NCBI RefSeq assembly: GCF_900770955.1
Contig: NZ_CAAGLX010000024.1
Coordinates: 3,757-67,756 of the forward strand
Reading direction: 5' to 3'
Origin: an uncultured Phascolarctobacterium sp.
Lineage (GTDB): Bacteria; Bacillota; Negativicutes; Acidaminococcales; Acidaminococcaceae
Length of the DNA stretch: 64,000 nt
Below, in pieces: positions 41,046-50,407 of the stretch (position 1 is the stretch's first letter; every line of letters begins with the position of its first letter). Position numbers and translations under genes: made by a program. The notes below the pieces were generated by a model. It was not told where the DNA came from, did not search any database, and saw only the letters and a program-made list of their open reading frames with translations.

Positions 41046-41696
41046 ATGCAAGCAAAAGCAAAAAAATTCATCTTTATCGCCATTCTTATCATTGGCTGTA
41101 TCATCACCAGCTTTATCAGTACCGATAATAAGGAAAAGTCTTTACCCATGGGCAGCATGCTGCAGTCCGCACAGACTGCCGTCCCGTCTAAATCTGCACA
41201 GCAAAAAACAGTGCGCGTACAGGTGAGCGGTGCTGTACTGGAGCCCGGTGTTTATGACCTGCCTGCCAACTGCAGAGTAGAGGAGGCAATTGCTGCTGCC
41301 GGCGGCCTGACCGAAAATGCCGACAGTGAGCGCGTCAACCTTGTGCGCAAGGTGCGCGACGGTATGCAGATACGAGTACCTGTGCAGAAGGCTGCACGTC
41401 AAAGCAGTAAGCAGGGGAAGGCGGCTCGCTCTGCGGTTGGCTTAGGTGAGAGCGCTGCAAATAAATCCGGTAAAGCAAGCTCTGGAAGAAAGAACGCTGC
41501 GTTGCAGCGTGTGCGCATTAACAGTGCGAGCGTGAGCGAGCTGCAGCAGCTGCCGGGTATCGGTCCGGCGCTGGCACAGCGTATTATAGAAACAAGAAGC
41601 GGCGGACGCTTTACCAGTGCGGATGATTTGCTGCGCGTGCCGGGAATCGGCAAGGCTAAGCTGGCGAAGCTGCGTGATTATGTGGAGGTAGACTAG
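41046..41696 (+). CDS. comEA: Competence protein ComEA (SLBB plus helix-hairpin-helix)
   Basis: Membrane-anchored DNA receptor for transformation. 216 residues from ATG 41046, which follows GGAGGTATAACA; longer in-frame starts run into the repeat and are rejected. Membrane anchor about residues 7-25, SLBB domain (about 55-115, VRVQVSGAVLEPGVYDLP), linker, and a C-terminal double helix-hairpin-helix (INSASVSELQQLPGIGPALAQRI). Its stop overlaps the comEC GTG start. Confidence 0.94.
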   Translation: MQAKAKKFIFIAILIIGCIITSFISTDNKEKSLPMGSMLQSAQTAVPSKSAQQKTVRVQVSGAVLEPGVYDLPANCRVEEAIAAAGGLTENADSERVNLVRKVRDGMQIRVPVQKAARQSSKQGKAARSAVGLGESAANKSGKASSGRKNAALQRVRINSASVSELQQLPGIGPALAQRIIETRSGGRFTSADDLLRVPGIGKAKLAKLRDYVEVD

Positions 41697-43852
41697 TGCC
41701 GCAGAAAATACGTTATCTACGTTTATTTTTGCCTTTCGCCTTGTTTTGCGTACTGCTCTTTCGCCTGCTTACCGTGCCACCCTCCGCCGAGCAGCAGCTT
41801 GCTGACTGCTTTGGACGGCAGCTTGTAGTGCAGGGCGCAGTGGAGCCTTTGAGCGTGCGCAGGCAGGATGGCTTCAGCAGTGCAGTTTTGCGCTGTCAAA
41901 GAGTGTGTAGCGATACGGAGCTTGCTTATAGCGGACGCTTGCGGGTAAGCGTGAAGGGCGAGCTGCCGCAAGCAGGCTGCGTGGTGCTTAAGGGCACGCT
42001 GGAGCAATTGTACAGCCTGCGTAATCCCGGGGGCTTTGATGCTGTAAGCTACAACAGGGTGCAGGAGCTGGGCGGACGTTTGAGCAAGGCGCAGTTGGTA
42101 AAAATAGAGCCACAGGTCTTGTGGTGGCAGCGCTTTGCTTTGTGGAACAGGCAGCTGAGCGAGCGCATGGAAGCGGCAGCTGGTGCCGAATACGGCACAC
42201 TGCTGAGCGGCATGGTGCTTGGCGGCAGCGGCAGGCTGGACGAAGAAACGCGCGAGTTGTTTACTGATAATGGTCTGGCGCATCTGCTTTCTGTTTCGGG
42301 TACGCATATTGTGTTGCTTACCGCCTTGCTGCTGGCTTTGCTGCAGTGGGTACCACTGCCCTGGCGCAAGGTTATGGTTATTATTTTACTGACTGCCTAC
42401 GCATTACTTTGCGGCTTGCGTCCGCCGGTGTTGCGGGCGTTGGCTATGAGCAGCGTCCTGCTGCTTGGCGGTAGCGGTGCGGAACGCGGCAGGCTGCTGT
42501 GTGTGGTGGCGGTAGTGCTGTTGTGCCTGCAGCCGTTATGGCTGGCCAATATAGGTTTTCAGCTATCGTTCGGAGCGGCGGCCGGTCTTTTGTGGCTGCT
42601 GCCTGCCTGTAAAAGACTGCTGCCGCAGGCTTTGCCTGCGCCGATAGGCGAAGCGGCAGCAGTTTCGTTGGCGGCACAGCTGGCCGTACTGCCGCTTGAA
42701 GTCTACTACTTTCACCAATTTTCGTTGATTGCGTTGGTAAGCAATGTTGTGCTGGTGCCGGTTTTGGAAATTGCGGCGCAGCTTGCGCTTATAGGAGCAC
42801 TGCTGCCTGTCTGCGGAGCTTATCTGCTGCAGCTTGCGGCCTGGCTTGCGGCGCAGGTCCTGACGCAGGCACGTTTTTTTGCTGATTTGCCATATAGTAC
42901 GGCAGTTATCGGCAAGCTGCCTGCCTATTGCTTTGTGCTTTACTATGCAGCGCTGTTTGTGTGGGCTGATTTTCCCTGGCTGCAGTTTTGGAGCAACCGG
43001 GAAAGGCGCTGCATTCTGCTTGTGCAGGCATTGCTGCTTGCCGGGACGCTTGCTTATCAGCAGTATCGCACGCTGCCTTTGAGCTGCTATTTTCTTGATG
43101 TGGGGCAGGGGGACTGCGCTGTTATTGTTACGCCGTCACAGCGGGTAGCAATTATTGATACCGGTGGCTTGAAGAATATATCGACTGCCGGGCGCGTGAT
43201 TACTCCGTTTTTGCGTTATCTTGGCAAGCGTGAGGCGGATATCCTGCTTTTAAGCCATTATGATTTTGACCATGTGGGTGCTGCGGCGGATTTATTGCGA
43301 CAGCTGCGGGTGAAAAAGCTGCTTCTGCCAAATGAAGCGCTGACGGAGGAAAGCAAAAGAGTGCAGCAGGAAATTTTGGCACAGGCCGGCAGAACGCAGG
43401 TGCATGTGGTGCAAGGCGGTGAGCGTTATACGCTGGATGCTGCGGCAGAGCTGCTTTTAGTTGATGTGCCGCAGCAGGCTGTGCCCGGAAATGAGGCCAG
43501 TACGCTGGCGGCGCTGCATAGCGCGCAGGGCAGCGTGCTGTTCACAGGCGACATGGGTGAAGAACGCGAGCGAGGACTGCAGCTGCAGCAATACACTGTG
43601 CTGAAGGCAGGTCACCACGGCTCGCACTACAGCAGCAGTATGCCTTTTTTAGAGCAGGTGCGCCCTAAGCTGACGGTGATTTCCTGCGGCCGCGGCAACC
43701 GCTACGGCCATCCGCATAAGGAAACACTGGAGCGCTTGCAGGCTGTGGGCAGCACTGTAGTCAGGACAGATGAGCTGGGGTGCATCAAAGTTGTTTTTGA
43801 CGCAGAGGGAATAAAATGCTATAGTTATGTATATCATAAAAATGCTTTTTAG
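41696..43852 (+). CDS. comEC: DNA internalization-related competence protein ComEC/Rec2
   Basis: Forms the channel for single-stranded DNA uptake. 718 residues: N-terminal soluble domain, a competence membrane region (about 200-450) with the LLSVSGTHIVLL motif, and a C-terminal metallo-beta-lactamase-like domain (FLDVGQGDCAVI, LLLSHYDFDHVGA, KAGHHGSHYSSS). GTG start overlaps the comEA stop by one base. The C-terminal nuclease domain retains its metal-binding histidines. Confidence 0.95.
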   Translation: MPQKIRYLRLFLPFALFCVLLFRLLTVPPSAEQQLADCFGRQLVVQGAVEPLSVRRQDGFSSAVLRCQRVCSDTELAYSGRLRVSVKGELPQAGCVVLKGTLEQLYSLRNPGGFDAVSYNRVQELGGRLSKAQLVKIEPQVLWWQRFALWNRQLSERMEAAAGAEYGTLLSGMVLGGSGRLDEETRELFTDNGLAHLLSVSGTHIVLLTALLLALLQWVPLPWRKVMVIILLTAYALLCGLRPPVLRALAMSSVLLLGGSGAERGRLLCVVAVVLLCLQPLWLANIGFQLSFGAAAGLLWLLPACKRLLPQALPAPIGEAAAVSLAAQLAVLPLEVYYFHQFSLIALVSNVVLVPVLEIAAQLALIGALLPVCGAYLLQLAAWLAAQVLTQARFFADLPYSTAVIGKLPAYCFVLYYAALFVWADFPWLQFWSNRERRCILLVQALLLAGTLAYQQYRTLPLSCYFLDVGQGDCAVIVTPSQRVAIIDTGGLKNISTAGRVITPFLRYLGKREADILLLSHYDFDHVGAAADLLRQLRVKKLLLPNEALTEESKRVQQEILAQAGRTQVHVVQGGERYTLDAAAELLLVDVPQQAVPGNEASTLAALHSAQGSVLFTGDMGEERERGLQLQQYTVLKAGHHGSHYSSSMPFLEQVRPKLTVISCGRGNRYGHPHKETLERLQAVGSTVVRTDELGCIKVVFDAEGIKCYSYVYHKNAF

Positions 43853-43869
43853 GAGTGCGCAACATAGCT

Positions 43870-44940
43870 ATGGATATTAAACCGGAAAACCTGATTTCAC
43901 TATTACAACAGCATAAGCCGTTGCCGCAGGCGCAGGTACTGCTTTTGTGCGGTGAAGAGGATTATTACCGCAACAGCATTATCGCTGCACTGCCGGAATA
44001 TGTTTTTGGCGATACACCGGAGGCTGACCGCGAAATAACGGTGTTTGACAAGGATACCAACTTGTCCGGACTGCAGGCGGCTGTCAACAGCTATCCCTTC
44101 TTCTGCGGCAAATCTCTGATTTTCTTAAATGACGAAAAGCTGTGGGCAGCAAAGCCTGCCAAAGCAAACAGTGCCGCTGATGCACAGGAGGACACCGATT
44201 CCAAGAAAATGGAGCAGCTGGCGGCGATAGTAAGCGACGTGCCGGATTACTGCCTGCTGGTAATCAGCAGCAAAAAAATGGATAAGCGGACCAAGCTGTA
44301 TAAGCAGCTCAAAGCAGGTGCATTGATTTGTCCGTGTGAGCGCATTAAGGAAAGGGAGCTGGACGACTGGCTTTATGCGCAGGCAGCAGCTTACGGCGCG
44401 CATTTTACCAGAGATGCGCTGGCTGCTATCAGCGAATATATCGAACCGGTAAAGGAAGAGATTCCTTTGGATTTGCTGCAGCAGGAAATCAGCAAGCTGG
44501 CAGTTTATGCCGCAGGACGCAGAGAATGGACGGAAGAGGATGTGCTGAATGTTTTCGCATTGCTGCCAAATGCCTCCTCCTTTGCGCTGACCAACTATAT
44601 TATGGCAGGCAAGCTGAAGCAATGTCTGGAGCTGTTGGCGAGCGAGCGCAAGCACGGAACCTATATCCTGCCGCTCAGCGCAACTGTTGCTTTCAAGCTG
44701 CGTCAGGTGCTGCGTTATCTGGAGCTGAAGCGCAGAGGCTATGATCAGAAAGGCATTATGGAAGAGCTGGGGATGCGCAGTCCCTATGCCTACAGATTTT
44801 TGGAGCGCGACAGCAGACGCTTTGATGAAAAACGTCTTACAGAAGCACTGCTGGGGTTATCGGATATGAATATCAAGCTGCGTCAAGGCGGCCGTGGTTA
44901 CGAAAAGCTGGAGGAAATACTTGTCCGTCTGCTTGCCTGA
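43870..44940 (+). CDS. holA: DNA polymerase III subunit delta
   Basis: Clamp-loader subunit. 356 residues from ATG 43870. N-terminal AAA-like region with LLLCGEEDYYRNSIIAALPE, and the C-terminal collar domain (ending KLRQGGRGYEKLEEILVRLL). An in-frame GTG at 43855 would add five residues but sits too near AGGAG. holA following comEC is common in Firmicutes. Confidence 0.92.
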   Translation: MDIKPENLISLLQQHKPLPQAQVLLLCGEEDYYRNSIIAALPEYVFGDTPEADREITVFDKDTNLSGLQAAVNSYPFFCGKSLIFLNDEKLWAAKPAKANSAADAQEDTDSKKMEQLAAIVSDVPDYCLLVISSKKMDKRTKLYKQLKAGALICPCERIKERELDDWLYAQAAAYGAHFTRDALAAISEYIEPVKEEIPLDLLQQEISKLAVYAAGRREWTEEDVLNVFALLPNASSFALTNYIMAGKLKQCLELLASERKHGTYILPLSATVAFKLRQVLRYLELKRRGYDQKGIMEELGMRSPYAYRFLERDSRRFDEKRLTEALLGLSDMNIKLRQGGRGYEKLEEILVRLLA

Positions 44941-44964
44941 TAGCTCATTATCAGAAATTAAGGC

Positions 44965-44994
44965 TGGACAAAAGCGCTTGATATCTGCTATAAT
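44965..44994 (+). promoter_or_regulatory. Predicted glnA promoter (extended -10)
   Basis: TGGACA (44965-44970), 18-bp spacer ending TGC, TATAAT (44989-44994). Confidence 0.65.
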
Positions 44995-45009
44995 AATAAG
45001 ACAGTCAAC

Positions 45010-45064
45010 GAGGACTTTTTTGAGCAAGGAAGTAGTGTGTCAATGCTTAAAAAGGTCCTTTTTC
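45010..45064 (+). terminator. Attenuator-like hairpin in glutamine synthetase leader
   Basis: AGGACTTTTTTGAGCA pairs (two mismatches) with TGCTTAAAAAGGTCCT and is followed by TTTTC. It lies between the promoter and the gene, so it may regulate read-through. Confidence 0.5.
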
Positions 45065-45135
45065 GTTTATCTTGCAGAAAATATGTAGGGAGCATTTTTC
45101 TGCAGTATGATAATTAGGGAGTATTGAGAAAGGAG

Positions 45136-45151
45136 GCAGCCTTCTGGCTGC
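45136..45151 (+). promoter_or_regulatory. Hairpin between ribosome binding site and start of glnA
   Basis: GCAGCC-ttct-GGCTGC lies between AAAGGAG (45129-45135) and ATG 45159. Without the hairpin the spacing is seven bases; linear spacing is 23. Alternatively an in-frame CTG at 45144 is the start. Confidence 0.55.
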
Positions 45152-45158
45152 ACTGATC

Positions 45159-47066
45159 ATGAACAACAAAGATTTATTGTATGTAATTAAACCCGAAGAA
45201 CAAAACGAAAGCACTCTGCGTGAGCTTCTTACTCTGCATCCGGAGATTCAGTTTGTATCTCTGATGGGTGTAGATTTCGCCGGTAACGATACCGATGAAA
45301 AAATCCCGATGAAGATTTTCCTCGAGGATATCGAAGGCTTTTTGGCAGGCAGCGCAGCACAGACTGACGGCTCCTCCGTTGTGCTGACCGGTATCGCTAC
45401 TCTGAACGATGCCCGCGTTGATATGAAGGTTGATAAAACCGTTAACTGGTTTGTTGATTATAACTATGAGCACTTTGACGCAGAAAGCGGCCGCATGATC
45501 GGCACTCTGCGTATTCCCTGCTATCTGATTCATAACGGCAATCATGTTGATTCCCGTTCTATTCTGAACGATACTCTGGCTTATGTAGAAAAAGAAATCA
45601 TGGATTTGTTTGCTAAGCATCCGGTTATTGCCGGTCTGGAGCATGTAAATCCGGCTGAGATTGAAAAGCTGGTATTCACCAGTGCTACCGAGCTGGAATT
45701 CTGGGTAAAAACTCCGCGTGAGGACGCACCGCTGGAGGCTCTGAGCTCCTCTCAGGTAATGCAGGAGCAATATTGGCAGCGTACTCGCGGTAACGTGCGT
45801 ACTGCACTGGAGCAGACTATCCAGACTCTGGAACTGTACGGCCTGGAGCCGGAAATGGGCCACAAGGAATGTGGCGGTGTTAAAGGTCAGATTGACGGTG
45901 CAGGCCATATGACACACGTTATGGAGCAGCTGGAGGTTGACTGGAAGTTCAGCAGCGGCGTACAGACTGCAGATAACGAGCTTTTGGCACGTATCATCGT
46001 TAAAGAAATTTTCCGCATGAACGGCTTGGAGGTTTCCTTCCAGGCTAAACCGATTCCCGGTGTTGCAGGCAGCGGTGAGCATACACATGTAGGCATTGCC
46101 GCAAAAATGAAAAACGGTAAAATCGTCAACCTGTTCTCGCCGAAGGATATGCACAAGGACTTCCTTTCCGCTGTAGGCTACGGCGCTCTCATGGGCCTTT
46201 TGAAAAACTACGAGGTAACCAATCCGTTTATCTCCTGCACCATTGACTCCCTGAACCGTCTGAAACCCGGCTTCGAGGCTCCTGTCTGCATTGTTACCAG
46301 CCTGGGCCTGAGCCCGGATAATCCGTCCCGTAACAGAACCATTCTTGCAGGCCTGATCCGCGATTTGGACAACGATAAGGCTACCCGTATCGAAATGCGT
46401 TCTCCGAACCCGTATACCAACACCTACATCGCTATTGCTGCCTTCTACCTGTCCTGCCTCGACGGCATTAAGGCTTGCGTAGAATCCGGCAAGGATCTGA
46501 AGGCTCTGGAAAAAGAAATTTCCAAGAAGGCCGGCGAAGAGGGCTTCTATCTGGATACCGACCGTCAATACCGCACCGAGGAAGATGTGTTTGAAGATTT
46601 CACTGCGGAAGAACGCAGCAAGCTGTTCGGTGAACCGCCTGCTACCGTTTGGGAAAACCTCTGCGCCTTTGAAAAATATCCGGAAAAGGTTGCAGTGCTC
46701 ACCCAGGGCAATGTCCTGAAAAAGGAATACATCGACTCCTTCATGCAGGGGGCGCTGATTCGTTGGAAAACCGAGCTTCTGACTCGTCTGATTCCGGAAA
46801 ACTATCAGGCTGTTATCGATATGAAACGCCTGCATAACCAGGAAACCTGCACCGACTGCGACCTGGCAATGTGGCGTAAAATCCAGAACCTGCGTGCTAA
46901 ACTGGCCAAGGATTCCTTCGAAGAGAAGAGCATCTTCACCGCTATCCGCAGAGCTGTTGCCGAAGGCGATTACGATACTGTTTCCAAGCTCAAGGTTGAG
47001 ATGGGACAAACTATGGAAGAGCTCAAGACTCTGTATCACGACTACAAACAAAATATCATTGATTAA
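45159..47066 (+). CDS. glnA: Glutamine synthetase, long form
   Basis: ATP-dependent glutamine formation from glutamate and ammonia. 635 residues: the catalytic glutamine synthetase domain covers about 100-460, with the glutamate-binding loop GSGEHTHVGIAAKMKNG and the NPYTNTYIAIAAFYLSCLDGI region, then a long C-terminal extension (about 470-635) rich in charged helices. The length exceeds the 440-470 of GSI and is closer to the long clostridial-type enzymes. ATG 45159 was chosen, with the start region discussed separately. Its own promoter and attenuator-like leader suggest nitrogen control. Confidence 0.93.
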   Translation: MNNKDLLYVIKPEEQNESTLRELLTLHPEIQFVSLMGVDFAGNDTDEKIPMKIFLEDIEGFLAGSAAQTDGSSVVLTGIATLNDARVDMKVDKTVNWFVDYNYEHFDAESGRMIGTLRIPCYLIHNGNHVDSRSILNDTLAYVEKEIMDLFAKHPVIAGLEHVNPAEIEKLVFTSATELEFWVKTPREDAPLEALSSSQVMQEQYWQRTRGNVRTALEQTIQTLELYGLEPEMGHKECGGVKGQIDGAGHMTHVMEQLEVDWKFSSGVQTADNELLARIIVKEIFRMNGLEVSFQAKPIPGVAGSGEHTHVGIAAKMKNGKIVNLFSPKDMHKDFLSAVGYGALMGLLKNYEVTNPFISCTIDSLNRLKPGFEAPVCIVTSLGLSPDNPSRNRTILAGLIRDLDNDKATRIEMRSPNPYTNTYIAIAAFYLSCLDGIKACVESGKDLKALEKEISKKAGEEGFYLDTDRQYRTEEDVFEDFTAEERSKLFGEPPATVWENLCAFEKYPEKVAVLTQGNVLKKEYIDSFMQGALIRWKTELLTRLIPENYQAVIDMKRLHNQETCTDCDLAMWRKIQNLRAKLAKDSFEEKSIFTAIRRAVAEGDYDTVSKLKVEMGQTMEELKTLYHDYKQNIID

Positions 47067-47083
47067 TTTATCTGCTTCTTGCG

Positions 47084-47117
47084 TGGCTGCTGTACTTAAA
47101 GTGCGGCAGCCATTTTC
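47084..47117 (+). terminator. Terminator after glnA
   Basis: TGGCTGC (47084-47090) pairs with GCAGCCA (47106-47112), inner ACTT/AAGT, then TTTTC. Confidence 0.75.
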
Positions 47118-47202
47118 TCTTTCCTGCTTCCTTTAGAGTGCAGTTATGGCAATAATTATCCCCGAAAACTTTCCTTTCAGCTTATTTTTTTGCATGAAAC
47201 TG

Positions 47203-47231
47203 TTGAGTTAAATGCTGTTTTGTGGTAAAAT
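47203..47231 (+). promoter_or_regulatory. Predicted promoter of thioesterase gene
   Basis: TTGAGT (47203-47208), 17-bp spacer, TAAAAT (47226-47231). Confidence 0.6.
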
Positions 47232-47279
47232 ATCAAAGATATATTGACAGTAATATTTTCTGCTGTTCAAAGAAAGGCG

Positions 47280-47726
47280 ATGATAGCTGTGGAGCAGGTC
47301 AAGGATGTTCCTGCCTATATTCGCCAAATGTATACTGATAATAATTTTATGACTAAGTTCGGTGTGCATATTGGTGAGATAAAGTGTGGCAGTGCTGAAG
47401 TCAGCATTGACGTTGATCCGGCAAAGCATTTTAATCATCGTGACATATGTCACGGCGGAGTGATGTTGGCCTTGGCAGACTCCGTTCTGGGCGTTACCGG
47501 TGCAAGCGTTGGCGCTGTAGTGGCAACTCTTAATTTCAGCATGAATTTTATCAAAGGTGTCCATGAGCCGACTAAATTGACTGTAAGAAGCCATATCAAG
47601 CATTCGGGACATTCTACGATGGTTATTGAGGCTGAAATGACAGACAGCAAAAAGCAATTAATTGGGACGATTTTAACAACGATGTTTGTCGTCGACAGAT
47701 TTAAAGAAATACCCGCCAAATGGTGA
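47280..47726 (+). CDS. PaaI-family hotdog thioesterase
   Basis: 148 residues from ATG 47280, a single hotdog domain with the active-site region HRDICHGGVMLALADSVLG typical of PaaI/YbgC-like acyl-CoA thioesterases. AAAGG lies close upstream; GTG 47289 is an alternative. It lies 61 bp before an acyl-CoA dehydrogenase gene, suggesting shared acyl-CoA metabolism. Confidence 0.88.
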   Translation: MIAVEQVKDVPAYIRQMYTDNNFMTKFGVHIGEIKCGSAEVSIDVDPAKHFNHRDICHGGVMLALADSVLGVTGASVGAVVATLNFSMNFIKGVHEPTKLTVRSHIKHSGHSTMVIEAEMTDSKKQLIGTILTTMFVVDRFKEIPAKW

Positions 47727-47790
47727 GCTTGCATGAGTTGATTTGGAAGGGAAATGACGCGGAAGACCGCTTGATATCAAGGAGGATATG

Positions 47791-48930
47791 ATGGATTTTG
47801 CATTAAACGAGGAACAATTAGAATTACAGGAAATGGTAAGGGAGTTTGTTGAAAAAGAAATTACCCCTTACGCTGCTGAAATGGATGCAGAAAACCATAT
47901 GCGTGACGGCCTTATTGACAAGGCTAACGAAATGGGCTTGCTGAACGTTATTGTTCCGGAAGAATTAGATGGTCCCGGCCTGGACAGTATTTCTGTTGCT
48001 ACCATTTATGAAGAGCTGGGCAAAGGCTGCGCAGGTGTTGCAACCTCTCTGGCTGCCAACAGCCTGGCAACTGTACCTGTTCTGCTGGCTGGTACCGACG
48101 AACAAAAGAAAATGTATTGCGATATCCTGAACAACGGTGGTCTGGCTGCTTTCGCTCTGACCGAGCCCGGTGCAGGCAGTGATGCAGGCGGCGTTTCTAC
48201 CCGCGCTGTACGCAATAAGGAAGAAGGCACCTACACTCTGAACGGTACCAAAATGTTCATCACCAACGGTGGTCTGGCAGAAATCTTCCTGGTATTCGCC
48301 AACACCCGTAAAACCGGCGGTATCCGTGGTTTGACTGCTTTCATCGTTCCGAAAGACACCCCGGGCTTCTCCATTGGCAAGAAAGAAAACAAAATGGGCA
48401 TCCGTCCTTCCAATACTACCGAGCTGGTTCTGCAAGACGTTGTTATTCCCGAATCCTATCGCGTTGGCCGCGAAGGCGAAGGCTTCCGTATTGCTATGAA
48501 CACCTTGGACAGCGCTCGTCCGTTCGTTGGCGCTGTTTCCGTAGGTATCGCTCAGGCTGCTCTGGACTGCGCTGTTAAATATGCTAAGGAGCGCCGTCAG
48601 TTCGGCCAGCCGATTGCTTCCTTCCAAATGGTTCAAGGCATGCTGGCTGACATGGCTATGAAGGTTGAAACCGCTCGCCTCATGGTTCAAAAGGCTTGCT
48701 GGATGCGTGACCAGGGCATGGAATTCTCTAAAGAGGCTGCTATGGCTAAATGCTATGCCGCTGACGTTGCTATGCAGGTAACTACCGACGCTGTTCAGGT
48801 AATGGGCGGCTACGGCTATACCAAAGAGTACCCCGTAGAGAAGATGATGCGTGACGCTAAAATCATGCAAATCTACGAAGGCACCAACCAAATCCAACGT
48901 CTGGTTATTGCCAACAAGCTGTTGTACTAA
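47791..48930 (+). CDS. Acyl-CoA dehydrogenase (short-chain/butyryl type)
   Basis: Flavoprotein oxidising short acyl-CoA. About 379 residues in the standard three-domain fold: AFALTEPGAGSDAGG (substrate/FAD), MFITNGGLAEIF, the RRQFGQPIASFQ helix and QVMGGYGYTKEYPVEKMMRDAKI. The catalytic base is probably the glutamate in YEGTNQIQR near residue 363. AAGGAGG precedes two adjacent ATGs (47788, 47791); the second has better spacing. No etfAB lies nearby. Strong codon bias suggests high expression. Confidence 0.95.
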   Translation: MDFALNEEQLELQEMVREFVEKEITPYAAEMDAENHMRDGLIDKANEMGLLNVIVPEELDGPGLDSISVATIYEELGKGCAGVATSLAANSLATVPVLLAGTDEQKKMYCDILNNGGLAAFALTEPGAGSDAGGVSTRAVRNKEEGTYTLNGTKMFITNGGLAEIFLVFANTRKTGGIRGLTAFIVPKDTPGFSIGKKENKMGIRPSNTTELVLQDVVIPESYRVGREGEGFRIAMNTLDSARPFVGAVSVGIAQAALDCAVKYAKERRQFGQPIASFQMVQGMLADMAMKVETARLMVQKACWMRDQGMEFSKEAAMAKCYAADVAMQVTTDAVQVMGGYGYTKEYPVEKMMRDAKIMQIYEGTNQIQRLVIANKLLY

Positions 48931-48958
48931 TAGCTGTTATAACGAAGATAATTTTATT

Positions 48959-48992
48959 GAGAGCTGCTGCACTTTTGTGTGGCAGCTCTTTG
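48959..48992 (+). terminator. Terminator after acyl-CoA dehydrogenase
   Basis: AGAGCTGC-tg-CAC pairs with GTG-tg-GCAGCTCT, followed by T-rich sequence. Confidence 0.8.
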
Positions 48993-49004
48993 TTGTTTTT
49001 ATTC

Positions 49005-49033
49005 GTGACAATGGTTTACGCGTATGCTAAAAT
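49005..49033 (+). promoter_or_regulatory. Predicted promoter of yggS-sepF-proC-ylmH-divIVA operon
   Basis: GTGACA (49005-49010), 17-bp spacer ending TGC, TAAAAT (49028-49033). Confidence 0.6.
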
Positions 49034-49117
49034 ATAAAGATAAAGAGCTTTTAAAGCATAATAGAAAGCAGAATCTTTGCTACAAATCATTTTGCTGAGA
49101 ATTGGGGGGCAAATAAA

Positions 49118-49819
49118 TTGTTAGCTGATAATTTAAAGCAGGTTCAGGAGCAGATTACAGCTGCTTTGGAACAGCGTAAGCATAAAGACCTGCTCACAGG
49201 AGATAAAGTAACGCTGGTGGCGGTAACGAAGAATCATCCGCCGAAAATTATTACTGATATTGAGGCCCTTGGCATTGCCAATGTAGGCGAAAACCGCGTG
49301 CAGGAGGCTAAGCATAAGCAGGAGGCCCTGGGCAAGCATGGCTATTGGCATCTTATCGGTCATCTGCAGACGAATAAGGCGCGTCAGGCAGTTGCTTTGT
49401 TTGACCTTATTGAATCGGTAGACAGCGAGCATTTGCTGGCTGCGATTGATAAAGAGGCAGAACGCATCGGCAAGGTGCAGGATATCCTTTTGCAGCTGAA
49501 TATTGCCCATGAGGAACAAAAATCCGGCTTAGACAAGGAGGATTATCTGGCGCTGTTGCCTAAGCTGCCAGAATATAAGCATGTACGTTTGCGAGGGCTG
49601 ATGGTAATTGCCCAAAAATGCGAGGATATTGAGCAGACAAGGCCTGTATTTGCTGCAGGCTACCGTGCGTTTGCACGCTTAAAGCAGCAGTATCCGCAGG
49701 CGGATATTTTGTCTATGGGTATGAGCAACGATTACAAAGTTGCGATTGAAGAGGGCGCAAATATTGTGCGTGTGGGCACAGCTCTGTTCGGACAGCGTGA
49801 TTATAGCCTGAAATTTTAA
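49118..49819 (+). CDS. yggS: YggS-family pyridoxal phosphate homeostasis protein
   Basis: 233 residues, a PLP-binding TIM-barrel protein that buffers PLP. The PLP lysine is in LVAVTKNHPP (about K38), with NVGENRVQEAKHK and the phosphate-binding SMGMSNDYKVAIEEGANIVRVG. TTG start at 49118 follows GGGGGG. First gene of the division cluster. Confidence 0.95.
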   Translation: MLADNLKQVQEQITAALEQRKHKDLLTGDKVTLVAVTKNHPPKIITDIEALGIANVGENRVQEAKHKQEALGKHGYWHLIGHLQTNKARQAVALFDLIESVDSEHLLAAIDKEAERIGKVQDILLQLNIAHEEQKSGLDKEDYLALLPKLPEYKHVRLRGLMVIAQKCEDIEQTRPVFAAGYRAFARLKQQYPQADILSMGMSNDYKVAIEEGANIVRVGTALFGQRDYSLKF

Positions 49820-49843
49820 GACATAGATAAGGTTGGTGACGTA

Positions 49844-50407
49844 ATGAAGATTATTGATAAAATCATGGATGCATTAAGTCTGTATGACGAGGAAGAGGTT
49901 ATCGAGGAGGAAGTGGAGCAGAAGCCTGCCAAGACAGAGCAGGAGCCGGCTAAGCCCAAGAAGCGTTTCTTCGGCAGCAAGGAGCCTGCTGCTCAGGCAC
50001 CGGCAGAGGAGCCTAAGAGTGAACGCAAATCAATTTTGAATTTTAAGGGTTCTGCAGCAAAGGCAGAGCCGGTGAAAAATGAAAAAATGGGCAGCAAAAC
50101 CATTAACCTGCCTGTTGCCGACAAGCTGATGACAGTTGTGCTGCTGGAGCCTGTTGATTTTAACGATTCTCCCAAGATTGCCGATTATCTGCGCGATAAT
50201 CAGGCTGTAGTTGTTAATTACGACAAGACAGATAATGTTGTTGCCAAGCGTATGACCGACTTCATCAGCGGTACCGTTTATGCTATCGGTGGCAGCATGA
50301 AAAAGCTGGGACGCAATATTGTTATCTGTGCTCCGAAAAACGTAGATATAGATGCAGGCGTTGAGCACGAGCCTGACGAGGGGGGAAATAATCCATGGGA
50401 CAAATAG
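49844..50407 (+). CDS. sepF: Cell division protein SepF
   Basis: FtsZ-binding membrane protein of the Z-ring. 187 residues: a short N-terminal amphipathic membrane helix (MKIIDKIMDALSLYD), an acidic/Lys-rich linker (about 20-85) and the C-terminal SepF domain (about 95-170) with KADK-like VVVNYDKTDNVVAKRMTDFISG. It overlaps proC by 13 bases. Confidence 0.95.
   Translation: MKIIDKIMDALSLYDEEEVIEEEVEQKPAKTEQEPAKPKKRFFGSKEPAAQAPAEEPKSERKSILNFKGSAAKAEPVKNEKMGSKTINLPVADKLMTVVLLEPVDFNDSPKIADYLRDNQAVVVNYDKTDNVVAKRMTDFISGTVYAIGGSMKKLGRNIVICAPKNVDIDAGVEHEPDEGGNNPWDK

Noticed and set aside
44894..45088. 64-codon open frame after holA
   Set aside because: It starts within holA and crosses the glnA promoter and leader hairpin.
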